From: Lachnospiraceae bacterium
Lineage (GTDB): Bacteria; Bacillota; Clostridia; Lachnospirales; Lachnospiraceae
Direction of reading: 5' to 3'
Assembly: GCA_017463255.1 (NCBI GenBank)
Contig: JAFTPP010000032.1
Location: 248,001 to 312,000 of the forward strand
Length of the DNA stretch: 64,000 nt
Part shown: in pieces, positions 1-7,957 of the stretch
How the letters are laid out: each line of letters opens with the position of its first letter
Position numbering within the stretch: the first letter of the stretch is position 1
The notes under the pieces: model-generated
The model's input: the letters and a program-made list of their open reading frames with translations, nothing else
What the model was told of the DNA's origin: nothing
Database searches by the model: none
Position numbers and translations under genes: made by a program

Positions 1-229
1 AGCCGCATAGAGCAAGTATTCTTGCACAGGCAATTCCGTCTCCCCCATTATTACCGGAACCGCTAACCACTAACACACGCTTAGACTCACTTGTCTGTAA
101 ATATCCCTTTACAAGTTCTGCAACCTGTAAAGCAGCCTTTTCCATCAAAATAAGATTGTCTATGCCATATTCATTTATGGTTAATTCATCAAGCTTTTTT
201 ACTTGGGATGCATGTAATATGGTTTTCAT
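1..229 (-). CDS. nnr: NAD(P)H-hydrate epimerase, YjeF_N domain (partial, 3' end outside window)
   Basis: Reading the minus strand from the ATG at 229 gives a protein beginning MKTILHASQVKKLDEL, followed by VLVVSGSGNNGGDGIACAR. The GxGNNGGDGxxxAR pattern is the signature of the YjeF N-terminal (NAD(P)HX epimerase) fold, which repairs hydrated NADH and NADPH. Only about 76 residues are present, so it cannot be seen whether the ADP/ATP-dependent dehydratase domain is fused behind it. An AGGAG at 240-236 lies 6 nt before the start. The start falls just past the stop of the upstream coiled-coil gene, so the two are probably translationally coupled. It is the last visible gene of a run starting with rex. 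Confidence 0.85.
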   Translation of the reverse strand, partial: MKTILHASQVKKLDELTINEYGIDNLILMEKAALQVAELVKGYLQTSESKRVLVVSGSGNNGGDGIACARILALCG

Positions 230-232
230 ACA

Positions 233-862
233 TTACTCCTCTGGACGTTCTCCAAGTTCCGGATTATAGTTTAAATCAAATAAATTAATCACATCGGCAC
301 CAAAAATATCATGCAAATACTGATATAGCATTTGATTATTATCTTCCTGTTCCTGCTTTCTTACAAGCTGTTCCTTTAACTCTTCACGGATTTTTTTGAT
401 CCATTCACCGATTTTTACAATCTCGGCAGTATTTCTTTGCATCATTAAAAAACTAAGTTCCATTGTCCAAAGCATTAAATCCCTGTTAATCCGGTCAATG
501 TCTTCATCAATTTCCTTTAATTCTTCCATATTCTTTTCAGTTTTCTGATTGCATTCTTCGATTAACTTCTGATGCTTATTCAAATGATTGCCAATGGCTT
601 TTTCATTTCCGTTTTTATCTAATTTGTCTGCAAGTTCAACGATTTCTTTCATAAGCTTACTCTTTAAAGCTCTCACATCTTTGAGTTCCTTTGAAAGCTT
701 CGCCTGTTTCTTTAACAGATTATTTAAGACCTCTGAGTTTTTCTTTAAAATTCCTTTTTCATCTAAGATATCCCGGATTTGAAGCCATTTGTGGTCTAAG
801 GTTAAAATCGGAAGCTTTTTACCTACGAGAGCTTCTTTAAATTCATAATTAAACTGTCTCAT
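233..862 (-). CDS. coiled-coil hypothetical protein between rex and nnr
   Basis: This 209-residue protein has no signal peptide or membrane segment. Residues about 35-150 are rich in Lys, Glu and Leu with heptad-like spacing, for example KKQAKLSKELKDVRALKSK, so a long coiled coil is expected. The C-terminal part (HDIFGADVINLFDLNYNPEL) looks like a short globular tail. AGGAGG precedes the ATG by a normal distance. It lies 12 nt downstream of rex and abuts the nnr start, so the three genes look co-transcribed. I do not recognise a characterised family. A role linked to redox regulation would rest on gene context only. Confidence 0.8.
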   Translation of the reverse strand: MRQFNYEFKEALVGKKLPILTLDHKWLQIRDILDEKGILKKNSEVLNNLLKKQAKLSKELKDVRALKSKLMKEIVELADKLDKNGNEKAIGNHLNKHQKLIEECNQKTEKNMEELKEIDEDIDRINRDLMLWTMELSFLMMQRNTAEIVKIGEWIKKIREELKEQLVRKQEQEDNNQMLYQYLHDIFGADVINLFDLNYNPELGERPEE

Positions 863-874
863 AATAATAACCTC

Positions 875-1510
875 CTATTTCTTTTTGTAATGGTTGATAT
901 TATACGAAAGCTTCATAAGGCTGTCTGACAAATGAACGTTTTCAACAATGACTCCTTCCGGAACTTCCAAGTCAACATGGGCAAAATTAAGGATAGCTTT
1001 CACCCCATATTTTACTAATTGCTGGGTTATATCAACTGCTCCGTTTTTTGGAATTGTCAAAACAGCAATGTCTATATTATTCTGTTTTACAAATTCTACA
1101 ACATTATCTAATGGTTGTACTTTAATTCCTCTTAAATCTTTACCAAATAAATCGGGATTAATATCAAAAACACCTTTTACAATAAAACCCCTGCGTTCAA
1201 AATTAACATAATTAGCAAGTGCCTGTCCAAGATTTCCTGCACCGATAATAACAAGATGATGGCTTTTATCAAGACCTAATATCTTACCAATTTCTGTATA
1301 AAGATAATTAACATTGTATCCGTATCCCTGCTGTCCGAATCCTCCAAAATTATTAAAATCCTGTCTGATTTGTGATGCAGTAACATTCATAAGTTCACTA
1401 AGTTCCTGGGATGAAATACGTTCTACCCCTTCATCTTTAAGCTCACCCAGATATCTGTAATACCTTGGCAAACGACTAATCACCGCTTGAGAAATTCCCT
1501 TTTCTTCCAA
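875..1510 (-). CDS. rex: redox-sensing transcriptional repressor Rex
   Basis: Rex represses fermentation and NADH-reoxidation genes until NADH binds. The N-terminal winged helix is visible (ISQAVISRLPRYYRYLGEL, then SSQELSELMNVTASQIRQDF and the FGGFGQQGYGY loop). A Rossmann domain with the dinucleotide motif VIIGAGNLGQAL follows, and the protein ends with the dimer-swapping helix. The reading frame is open to 1618, but I place the start at TTG 1510. An AGGAGG at 1525-1520 sits 9 nt before it, and the product (211 residues) matches the family length. A strong promoter (1541-1569) lies inside the longer frame, so an ATG at 1618 would not be transcribed and one at 1531 would sit almost at the transcript start. 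Confidence 0.93.
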   Translation of the reverse strand: MEEKGISQAVISRLPRYYRYLGELKDEGVERISSQELSELMNVTASQIRQDFNNFGGFGQQGYGYNVNYLYTEIGKILGLDKSHHLVIIGAGNLGQALANYVNFERRGFIVKGVFDINPDLFGKDLRGIKVQPLDNVVEFVKQNNIDIAVLTIPKNGAVDITQQLVKYGVKAILNFAHVDLEVPEGVIVENVHLSDSLMKLSYNINHYKKK

Positions 1511-1540
1511 AATACAATTCCTCCTTAACATACTGTTTTT

Positions 1541-1569
1541 ATTATAAAATTCTGTTAAAAATATGTCAA
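1541..1569 (-). promoter_or_regulatory. promoter of rex
   Basis: On the minus strand TTGACA (1569-1564) is followed by a 17-nt spacer and TATAAT (1546-1541), a consensus sigma-A promoter. The expected transcript start is near 1534, about 24 nt before the TTG start. The spacer contains TTTTTAACAG, which resembles one half of a Rex site (TTAACAA), so autoregulation is possible but not shown. Confidence 0.8.
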
Positions 1570-1584
1570 TGAACTTTAGAGTAT

Positions 1585-1612
1585 TTGAATATTTTCTATC
1601 TTCTGTTATAAT
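1585..1612 (+). promoter_or_regulatory. promoter of the ABC-F gene
   Basis: TTGAAT (1585-1590), a 16-nt spacer and TATAAT (1607-1612) precede the ABC-F start by about 33 nt. It diverges from the rex promoter. Confidence 0.55.
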
Positions 1613-1645
1613 CAACATAATGTTTATTTAAATTGAGGTAAAGAA

Positions 1646-3547
1646 ATGTTATTAACATGCAGCCATATTTCAAAATCATTTAATGAAGTTCCGATTATAA
1701 AAGATGCAAGTTTTCATTTAGAAGATAATACAAAATTAGCAATTGTAGGCATAAATGGTGCCGGAAAATCCACTCTTTTAAAAATGATTATGGGTGAATT
1801 GGAACCTGATACCGGTAATGTAACCCTTGCCAAAGGAAAAACCATGGGTTATCTTGCCCAACAACATGCTATTGATAATTCTTCCACCATTATTGACGAG
1901 TTAATGAATGTCCGTAAGGATATTCTCGAAATGGAAAGAACTATCCGTGAACTTGAACTTCAAATGAAGCATGCAAGCGGGAATGATTTGGACGAGTTGT
2001 ATCGAAAATACACTAATCTTACCCATCAGTTTGAATTAGAAAACGGATACGCATATAAAAGTGAAGTCACCGGCATTTTAAAAGGTCTTGGTTTTTTAGA
2101 GGATGATTTTAACCGTGAAATCAATCAGTTAAGCGGTGGACAAAAAACCCGTGTTGCTCTTGCCAAACTTCTTCTTAGAAAGCCTGATTTAATCCTATTA
2201 GATGAGCCGACCAACCATTTAGACATTCATTCCATCCAATTTTTGGAAAACTTTTTAATGAATTATAAAGGTGGCGTTATTCTAGTATCTCATGACCGAT
2301 ACTTCTTAGACCGGATTGTAAATCAGGTGATTGAAATTGAAAACAGTGAAGTGATTCATTTTACCGGTAATTATTCAGAATTTGCCAAGAAAAAAGAACA
2401 ACTTCGTATATCACAATGGAATGCATATGTAAATCAGCAAAAAATGCTTAAACACCAGGAAGAAGTTATCGAAAAATTAAAATCATTTAATCGCGAAAAA
2501 TCAATAAAAAGAGCTGAAAGCCGCGAAAAAATGCTTAGTAAAATTGATGTTTTACAAAAACCGGCTACCATTGATGACAAAATGAAAATTCAATTAACAC
2601 CCCATACCTTAAGCGGTAAAGACGTGTTAACCATACGTGAACTTTCAAAATCCTATGATAATCTCCTATTATTTCAAAATGCAAACATCGATATTAAACG
2701 AGGTGAGCATGTTGCATTAATCGGTGATAACGGAACCGGAAAAACCACTTTGTTTAAAATAATCAATGAACTAACCAAAGCAGATTCCGGAGAAATTACT
2801 TTAGGTTCACAGGTAGTGATTGGTTATTACGATCAGGAACAACAGGTTTTGGATGATGATAATACTCTTTTTGAAGAAATCTCTGATGCCTATCCTAATC
2901 TTAATAACACTGAAATACGAAATACTCTTGCGGCATTTTTATTTACCAATGATGATGCTTTTAAACTGGTCAAAGATTTATCCGGCGGTGAAAAAGGTCG
3001 TCTGTGTCTTGCAAAGCTAATGTTAAGTGAATGTAATTTTTTAGTTTTGGACGAACCAACCAACCATTTGGATATTGTATCAAAAGAAATTCTAGAAAAT
3101 GCCATACGTTCTTATGAAGGTACTATTTTCTATATTTCTCATGACCGTTATTTTGTCAATCAGACAGCAACGAGAATTTTAGAATTAGAAAATGGCGTAT
3201 TCCATCAATACTTAGGTAATTACGACTACTATCTTGAAAAAAAGGCTGAAAAAGAGGATGCCGGAAACCTAATTAAAGATACTACACCTCAAAAGCAATC
3301 TTCTAACGCACTTGACTGGAAGGCTTCAAAAGAACAACAGGCTGCTCAGAGAAAAAAGGAAAATGAATTAAAGAAGGTTGAAGAAGAAATCAATCAGTTA
3401 GAAAATAAAATTTCTGATTTAGATGACGAAATGGCTCTGCCTGAAAATGCATGTAACTCTGCAAAACTTGCTGAACTTTCTAAAGAACAATCTTTATTGC
3501 AGGAAAAACTAGAGAAACTCTATGAAAAATGGGAACAGTTGGCTTAA
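1646..3547 (+). CDS. ABC-F family ribosome-associated ATPase (YdiF/Uup type)
   Basis: ABC-F proteins carry two ATPase domains and no membrane part; they act in the ribosomal E site to rescue or regulate translation, and some give antibiotic protection. Both cassettes are complete in 633 residues. The first has Walker A GINGAGKST near residue 35, LSGGQKTR and LLDEPTNHLD. A charged linker of about 80 residues (YVNQQKMLKHQEEVIEKL onward) follows, then Walker A GDNGTGKTT, LSGGEKGR and VLDEPTNHLD. A C-terminal coiled coil (about 560-633) fits the YdiF subgroup rather than EttA. The promoter is at 1585-1612. The terminator hairpin begins inside the last codons. Which ABC-F function it serves cannot be read from sequence. 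Confidence 0.92.
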   Translation: MLLTCSHISKSFNEVPIIKDASFHLEDNTKLAIVGINGAGKSTLLKMIMGELEPDTGNVTLAKGKTMGYLAQQHAIDNSSTIIDELMNVRKDILEMERTIRELELQMKHASGNDLDELYRKYTNLTHQFELENGYAYKSEVTGILKGLGFLEDDFNREINQLSGGQKTRVALAKLLLRKPDLILLDEPTNHLDIHSIQFLENFLMNYKGGVILVSHDRYFLDRIVNQVIEIENSEVIHFTGNYSEFAKKKEQLRISQWNAYVNQQKMLKHQEEVIEKLKSFNREKSIKRAESREKMLSKIDVLQKPATIDDKMKIQLTPHTLSGKDVLTIRELSKSYDNLLLFQNANIDIKRGEHVALIGDNGTGKTTLFKIINELTKADSGEITLGSQVVIGYYDQEQQVLDDDNTLFEEISDAYPNLNNTEIRNTLAAFLFTNDDAFKLVKDLSGGEKGRLCLAKLMLSECNFLVLDEPTNHLDIVSKEILENAIRSYEGTIFYISHDRYFVNQTATRILELENGVFHQYLGNYDYYLEKKAEKEDAGNLIKDTTPQKQSSNALDWKASKEQQAAQRKKENELKKVEEEINQLENKISDLDDEMALPENACNSAKLAELSKEQSLLQEKLEKLYEKWEQLA

Positions 3548-3562
3548 CTGTTCCCATTTTAT
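3528..3562. terminator. bidirectional terminator between the ABC-F gene and icd
   Basis: A 13-bp stem (AATGGGAACAGTT and its complement) with a 5-nt loop, T-rich on both sides, lies between two convergent genes. The ABC-F stop codon is in the loop. Confidence 0.85.
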
Positions 3563-3569
3563 ATATTCA

Positions 3570-4775
3570 TTACATTGTTTCGTATGTTTTTGCAATTTCT
3601 TTGATAAAATCTTCACTGTTTAAAACAGTTACATTTTCAAGAGAAGTAATCAAAGCAAGGTCTTTTGTCATCTTACCGTCTTCGATTGTCTTTAAAGATG
3701 CTCTCTCTAATTTATCTGCAAATGCGCAAAGTTCAGGAATATTATCTAACTCACCACGTTTTCTTAATGCACCGGTCCATGCAAAAATAGTTGCAATTGA
3801 ATTCGTAGAAGTCTCTTCTCCTTTCAAATGCTTATAATAATGTCTCTGTACAGTTCCGTGAGCCGCTTCGTACTCATATACACCTGAAGGACTTACTAAA
3901 ACAGATGTCATCATAGCAAGTGAACCAAAGGCAGAGCTTACCATATCGCTCATAACATCACCGTCATAATTCTTACATGCCCAGATAAAGCCGCCCTTTG
4001 CTTTCATTACTCTGGCTACAGCATCATCAATTAATGTATAGAAATATTCTATTCCTGCAGCTTCAAATTTTTCTTTAAACTCTTCCTCATAGATTTTTTG
4101 GAAGATATCTTTAAAATTATGATCATATTTTTTAGAAATTGTATCTTTTGTAGAGAACCATAAATCCTGTTTCGTATCAAGAGCATAGTTAAAGCAAGCT
4201 TTTGCAAAACTTGTAATGGATTTATCTGTATTATGGATTCCCTGAAGAATGCCGGGGCCGTTAAAAGTATGTATTGTTTCTACTGTTTTTGTTCCATCCT
4301 CTGCCGTAAAAACAAGCTCAGCTTTTCCTGCCGAAGGCACTTTGATTTCTGTATTTTTATAAACATCACCATAAGCATGTCTTGCAAGTGTTATGGGTTT
4401 TTCCCAATTTTTAACGCAAGGTTCAATACCCTTAACGATAATTGGTGCTCTAAACACTGTACCGTCAAGAGCTGCACGAATTGTACCGTTTGGTGATTTC
4501 CACATCTCTTTTAAGTTATACTCTGTCATTCTTGCAGCATTTGGAGTAATGGTTGCACATTTAACAGCAACACCATACTTTTTGGTAGCTTCTGCTGAAT
4601 CAACAGTAACCTGATCATTTGTTTCATTACGATATTCAAGACCTAAATCATAATATTCCGTTTTTAAGTCTACATATGGAATGATGAGATGTTCTTTAAT
4701 CATTTTCCAGAGAATTCTGGTCATTTCATCTCCATCCATCTCAACAAGCGGTGTAATCATTTGAATTTTACTCAT
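3570..4775 (-). CDS. icd: isocitrate dehydrogenase (NADP-type, eukaryote-like homodimeric class)
   Basis: Oxidatively decarboxylates isocitrate to 2-oxoglutarate, the precursor of glutamate. The 401-residue protein starts [23 protein letters not shown]. Downstream are [17 protein letters not shown], the substrate-binding region around [13 protein letters not shown], the metal-binding segment [12 protein letters not shown] and [12 protein letters not shown]. This pattern belongs to the about 400-residue class shared with eukaryotic cytosolic and mitochondrial NADP enzymes, not the E. coli Icd class. The cofactor is inferred from the family. It is the third gene of the operon with the Re-citrate-synthase candidate and a GntR regulator, starting 17 nt after the regulator. 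A ribosome site AAGAAGGGA precedes the ATG. Confidence 0.93.
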   Translation of the reverse strand: MSKIQMITPLVEMDGDEMTRILWKMIKEHLIIPYVDLKTEYYDLGLEYRNETNDQVTVDSAEATKKYGVAVKCATITPNAARMTEYNLKEMWKSPNGTIRAALDGTVFRAPIIVKGIEPCVKNWEKPITLARHAYGDVYKNTEIKVPSAGKAELVFTAEDGTKTVETIHTFNGPGILQGIHNTDKSITSFAKACFNYALDTKQDLWFSTKDTISKKYDHNFKDIFQKIYEEEFKEKFEAAGIEYFYTLIDDAVARVMKAKGGFIWACKNYDGDVMSDMVSSAFGSLAMMTSVLVSPSGVYEYEAAHGTVQRHYYKHLKGEETSTNSIATIFAWTGALRKRGELDNIPELCAFADKLERASLKTIEDGKMTKDLALITSLENVTVLNSEDFIKEIAKTYETM

Positions 4776-4792
4776 AATAATCTTTTCCCTTC

Positions 4793-5509
4793 TTATTTAT
4801 CGTCCGAATTTGTGCTTTTGGTTGCATAAACTTCATATAAACCGTTTTTAACAATATTATCAAATGCATTCAAAATATGCATGTTGGCAAGTTGTTCAGC
4901 CTTGTCAGCATCCTTCGCAATAATGGCTTCCATAATCATACGGTGTTCATTAATGGAAGCTGAACTTCTTGCCTGATTAGACAATGTTTTTCTTCGAACC
5001 CTTAAAACATACTGATGGTAATCATTTAACAGATGCTTTAACATCTTAGAGTTACAGGCTTCATACAATATTTCATGAAATCGGTTATCTAATTCTGCCA
5101 TCTGTTCATGATGTCCTTTTGCAGCATGAAAATCTGAAAGATATATATTTTCTTCCAACTCTTCTATTAATTCTTTGGTTATATTTTCTACGGCCCATCT
5201 TGCACATAATCCTTCTAATTTTGAGCGGATCATGTAAATATCCTTTACGTCATCAGCCGTAATGCCGGTAACATAGGCTCCCTTGTTAGGAATAATCTGA
5301 ATCAAACCTTCCAATTCTAACTGTCTGAATGCTTCTCGTACCGGTGTTCTTGATACTCCTAATTCTTCACCGATTGCAACTTCACGAAGTTCTTCATGCT
5401 GTGCATATCTTCCATCCAAAATATCATCTCGAAGCTTTTGAAAAACCCGTCCACGCAAGGAATATTTATCCGTAACTTCATTTTTTACATCAGATTCCTG
5501 AATACTCAT
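4793..5509 (-). CDS. GntR family transcriptional regulator (FadR/FCD subfamily)
   Basis: The N-terminal winged helix-turn-helix is clear ([18 protein letters not shown], then [19 protein letters not shown] and IIPNKGAYV). An all-helical FCD ligand domain follows (residues about 95-225), with the metal or acid ligand pattern [12 protein letters not shown] and a later His-rich helix. FCD regulators usually bind small organic acids. I start at ATG 5509 because GGAGG directly abuts the upstream ATG at 5515 but is 6 nt before this one. The gene sits between the citrate-synthase-like gene and icd, so it probably controls this operon through the palindrome at 6966-6999. Its effector may be a dicarboxylate or tricarboxylate, which is inference. 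Confidence 0.9.
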   Translation of the reverse strand: MSIQESDVKNEVTDKYSLRGRVFQKLRDDILDGRYAQHEELREVAIGEELGVSRTPVREAFRQLELEGLIQIIPNKGAYVTGITADDVKDIYMIRSKLEGLCARWAVENITKELIEELEENIYLSDFHAAKGHHEQMAELDNRFHEILYEACNSKMLKHLLNDYHQYVLRVRRKTLSNQARSSASINEHRMIMEAIIAKDADKAEQLANMHILNAFDNIVKNGLYEVYATKSTNSDDK

Positions 5510-5532
5510 ATTCATCCTCCATGGTACACTTC

Positions 5533-6945
5533 TTATTCACCAAGTGTAATATTTTCTCTGATACAAATTTTGTGAATTTCACTAATAAGCTCTTCATCTG
5601 TTAATACAGTTACTCTACCGTTTTCATATTCAGCGTCAACCCAGACTTTTAATTCCTGCACCAGTTTAGAATTCTTATCAACCTGCTTATCGTCTTTTAA
5701 ACGATAGAATGTGTTAATCCAATGTGCAATACCTGCAAGACCTGAAGTATTAGAAACCGCACATAAAACCGGTCTGTTAAGAAACTTTTCTGTATCAAAG
5801 ATGTTATATATTTCTTCGTTTTTTAACAATCCGTCCGCGTGAATGCCGGCTCTTGTTACATTGAAATTTTTACCGACAAAAGGTGTTCTCGGCGGAATTT
5901 CATATCCTATTTCACGTTCATAATACTCAGCAAGTTCTGTAATAACTGTGGTATCCATTCCGTTCAAATGACCTCTTAACTGGGCATATTCAAATACCAT
6001 GGCTTCAAGCGGTGTATTACCGGTTCTTTCACCAATACCAAATAAAGAAGTATTAATTCCTGAACAACCATATAACCATGCCGTTGTTGAGTTAGCAACT
6101 GCTTTGTAGAAGTCGTTATGGCCATGCCATTCTAGCAATTCATGAGGTACTCCTGCATGAACATGTAAAGCATAAATAATACCCTGAACACTTCTTGGTA
6201 TTACAGCACCCGGGAAGTTAACTCCATATCCCATAGTATCGCAAGCACGGATCTTAATAGGAATTTTATATTCTTCCATTAATTTCATAAGTTCCATACA
6301 AAACGGAACAACAAAACCGTAAATATCAGCTCTGGTTATATCTTCTAAATGACATCTTGGACTAATACCGGTCTCTAAGCACTCACGGATAATGGACAAA
6401 TAGTGATCGAGAGCCTGCTTACGTGTCATTTTAAGCTTTAAAAAGATATGATAATCGGAACAACTTACCAAAATACCTGTTTCTTTCATTCCAATTTCTT
6501 TTACAAGTTCAAAGTCTTTCTTATTAGCACGGATCCAGCTTGTCACCTCAGGAAACTCATAACCTCTTTCCATACATTTATAAACAGCATCACGGTCTTT
6601 TTTACTGTATAAAAAGAATTCACTGGCACGAATCATACCGTTTGGTCCACCGAGTCTATGTAAATAATCAAAAATTGTTACAATCTGTTCTGTTGAATAA
6701 GGAGCTCTGGATTGCTGACCATCACGGAAGGTTGTATCGGTAATCCATATATCCTTTGGCATATCATGAGGAACAATTCTATCATTAAACGGAATTTTGG
6801 GAACTTCTGAATAAGGAAACATATTTCTAAATACATTTGGCTTTTCAACATCATCCAAATAATACATATGCTCTTCAATTCTTAACAGATTATCCCTATC
6901 ATCCATAGTGACTTTTCTATTTTCAAAAATATCATTTCTGTTCAT
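5533..6945 (-). CDS. HMGL-type acyltransferase, probable Re-citrate synthase (homocitrate/isopropylmalate synthase family)
   Basis: This 470-residue protein carries the aldol-condensing TIM-barrel signature ITDTTFRDGQQ (about 67-77), the metal-binding WHGHNDFYKAVANST, and INTSLFGIGERTGNTPLEAM. It lacks the regulatory C-terminal LeuA dimer domain and is shorter than typical LeuA. No leu or nif genes are nearby. Family knowledge: the Re-face citrate synthase of Clostridium kluyveri belongs to this superfamily. Co-transcription with icd supports acetyl-CoA plus oxaloacetate to citrate rather than leucine or homocitrate synthesis, but aconitase is not adjacent. Homocitrate synthase or 2-isopropylmalate synthase remain alternatives. 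GGAGG lies before ATG 6945, and the promoter is at 6977-7005. Confidence 0.75.
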   Translation of the reverse strand: MNRNDIFENRKVTMDDRDNLLRIEEHMYYLDDVEKPNVFRNMFPYSEVPKIPFNDRIVPHDMPKDIWITDTTFRDGQQSRAPYSTEQIVTIFDYLHRLGGPNGMIRASEFFLYSKKDRDAVYKCMERGYEFPEVTSWIRANKKDFELVKEIGMKETGILVSCSDYHIFLKLKMTRKQALDHYLSIIRECLETGISPRCHLEDITRADIYGFVVPFCMELMKLMEEYKIPIKIRACDTMGYGVNFPGAVIPRSVQGIIYALHVHAGVPHELLEWHGHNDFYKAVANSTTAWLYGCSGINTSLFGIGERTGNTPLEAMVFEYAQLRGHLNGMDTTVITELAEYYEREIGYEIPPRTPFVGKNFNVTRAGIHADGLLKNEEIYNIFDTEKFLNRPVLCAVSNTSGLAGIAHWINTFYRLKDDKQVDKNSKLVQELKVWVDAEYENGRVTVLTDEELISEIHKICIRENITLGE

Positions 6946-6965
6946 TATTTTTCCTCCAAAATTTT

Positions 6966-6999
6966 ACATCGGTATCATTGTATACAATAATACCGATGT
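6966..6999. promoter_or_regulatory. 34-bp near-perfect palindrome, probable GntR operator
   Basis: The arms ACATCGGTAT (6966-6975) and ATACCGATGT (6990-6999) flank a perfect 12-bp core ATTGTATACAAT (6977-6988). Only the pair 6976/6989 breaks the symmetry. The core resembles TTGTATACAA-type sites of GntR/FCD regulators. It covers the spacer and -10 of the promoter, so a bound regulator would block RNA polymerase. Confidence 0.7.
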
Positions 7000-7005
7000 T
7001 GTCAA
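6977..7005 (-). promoter_or_regulatory. promoter of the Re-citrate synthase-gntR-icd operon
   Basis: On the minus strand TTGACA (7005-7000), a 17-nt spacer and TACAAT (6982-6977). The -35 box includes the TGA stop codon of the upstream protease gene. The -10 lies inside the palindrome. Confidence 0.75.
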
Positions 7006-7922
7006 TACGCCTTTGTTAACAGATTTTCTATATTTAACATTCCCCAACCTTGCTTCAACCAATTTTCTTTTAAATCAGTTGCAGAAAGCCGGATTTGTCT
7101 TTTAATTCTTTCGTTATCGCCCAAAAATCCGGAACTAATTAAAGAAGCTATAGCCCCTGAAACCATTGGAGTTGACATACTGGTTCCGCTCTTTGAAATG
7201 TAATAGCTTTTCTGCTTCATTCTTTTACCCATAAACCTATAGTTACACGATACAATGTCTGTACCGGGAGCAACAATATCCGGTTTCCTGATATCATAGG
7301 GACTCGGACCTCTTCCCGAATAATCTTCACATTTATATCCGCTTTTTGAACAATATCCCATATCATGGCAACCCACAGTAATCACTTTTTTACTCATTGC
7401 CATTGGAGATAATGTCATAGGTCCCGGACCACTGTTTCCGGAAGCACACACAACAACCATTCCGGCATCCCAGGCCTTTTCCACCGCTTCCATGAGTCTT
7501 CTTTCATTTGCACTGTTAAACTCAGCCTTTACACCAATAGAAATGTTTAACACATGTATGGGTATTGATTTATTAAGCTCAATCAGCCATTCAATGCCTT
7601 CCAACATCTGTTCCGTATTCCCATTCCCCTCTGAATCCAACACTTTTCCTACAATAGCATTGGAATCGGGTGCTACTCCGGAATAAACCCCATTAGATTT
7701 ATGTCCCGTTCCAAGAGCAATACCGCACACATGAGTACCATGACCACTGTCATCATATGGTTTTACTCTTTTATTTACAAAATCTCTAAATCCAATTACT
7801 TTTCCTTGTAAATCAGGGTGTTCACAAATTCCGCTATCTAAAAAGGCAATTGTCACATTATGGCCTAAAGCCTTCTGACGAATTGCCTCTTCATGCCTGA
7901 TGATTCGTTTTGCTCTCTCCAC
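7002..7922 (-). CDS. S8 subtilisin-like serine protease without signal peptide
   Basis: The catalytic triad is visible: Asp29 in AFLDSGI, His61 in DSGHGTHVCG and Ser248 in GTSMSTPMVSG. The oxyanion Asn is in VVCASGNSGPG. The protein is 306 residues, the length of a bare catalytic domain. It has no signal peptide or propeptide, which points to an intracellular subtilisin of the AprX/Isp kind. The start is a GTG at 7922 after TGGAAG, 35 nt beyond the stop of the upstream leucine-rich repeat gene, so it is the last gene of the sortase operon. A missed upstream start is possible, but I see no ATG in the short gap. Its substrate is unknown. Confidence 0.85.
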   Translation of the reverse strand: MERAKRIIRHEEAIRQKALGHNVTIAFLDSGICEHPDLQGKVIGFRDFVNKRVKPYDDSGHGTHVCGIALGTGHKSNGVYSGVAPDSNAIVGKVLDSEGNGNTEQMLEGIEWLIELNKSIPIHVLNISIGVKAEFNSANERRLMEAVEKAWDAGMVVVCASGNSGPGPMTLSPMAMSKKVITVGCHDMGYCSKSGYKCEDYSGRGPSPYDIRKPDIVAPGTDIVSCNYRFMGKRMKQKSYYISKSGTSMSTPMVSGAIASLISSGFLGDNERIKRQIRLSATDLKENWLKQGWGMLNIENLLTKAY

Positions 7923-7957
7923 AAATTCTTCCAGGTCTTTTTTTATATCATATGTAA

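Noticed and set aside
6966..6999. The palindrome as terminator of the sortase operon
   Set aside because: No T-tract follows on the minus strand, and it overlaps a good promoter; some termination effect cannot be excluded.
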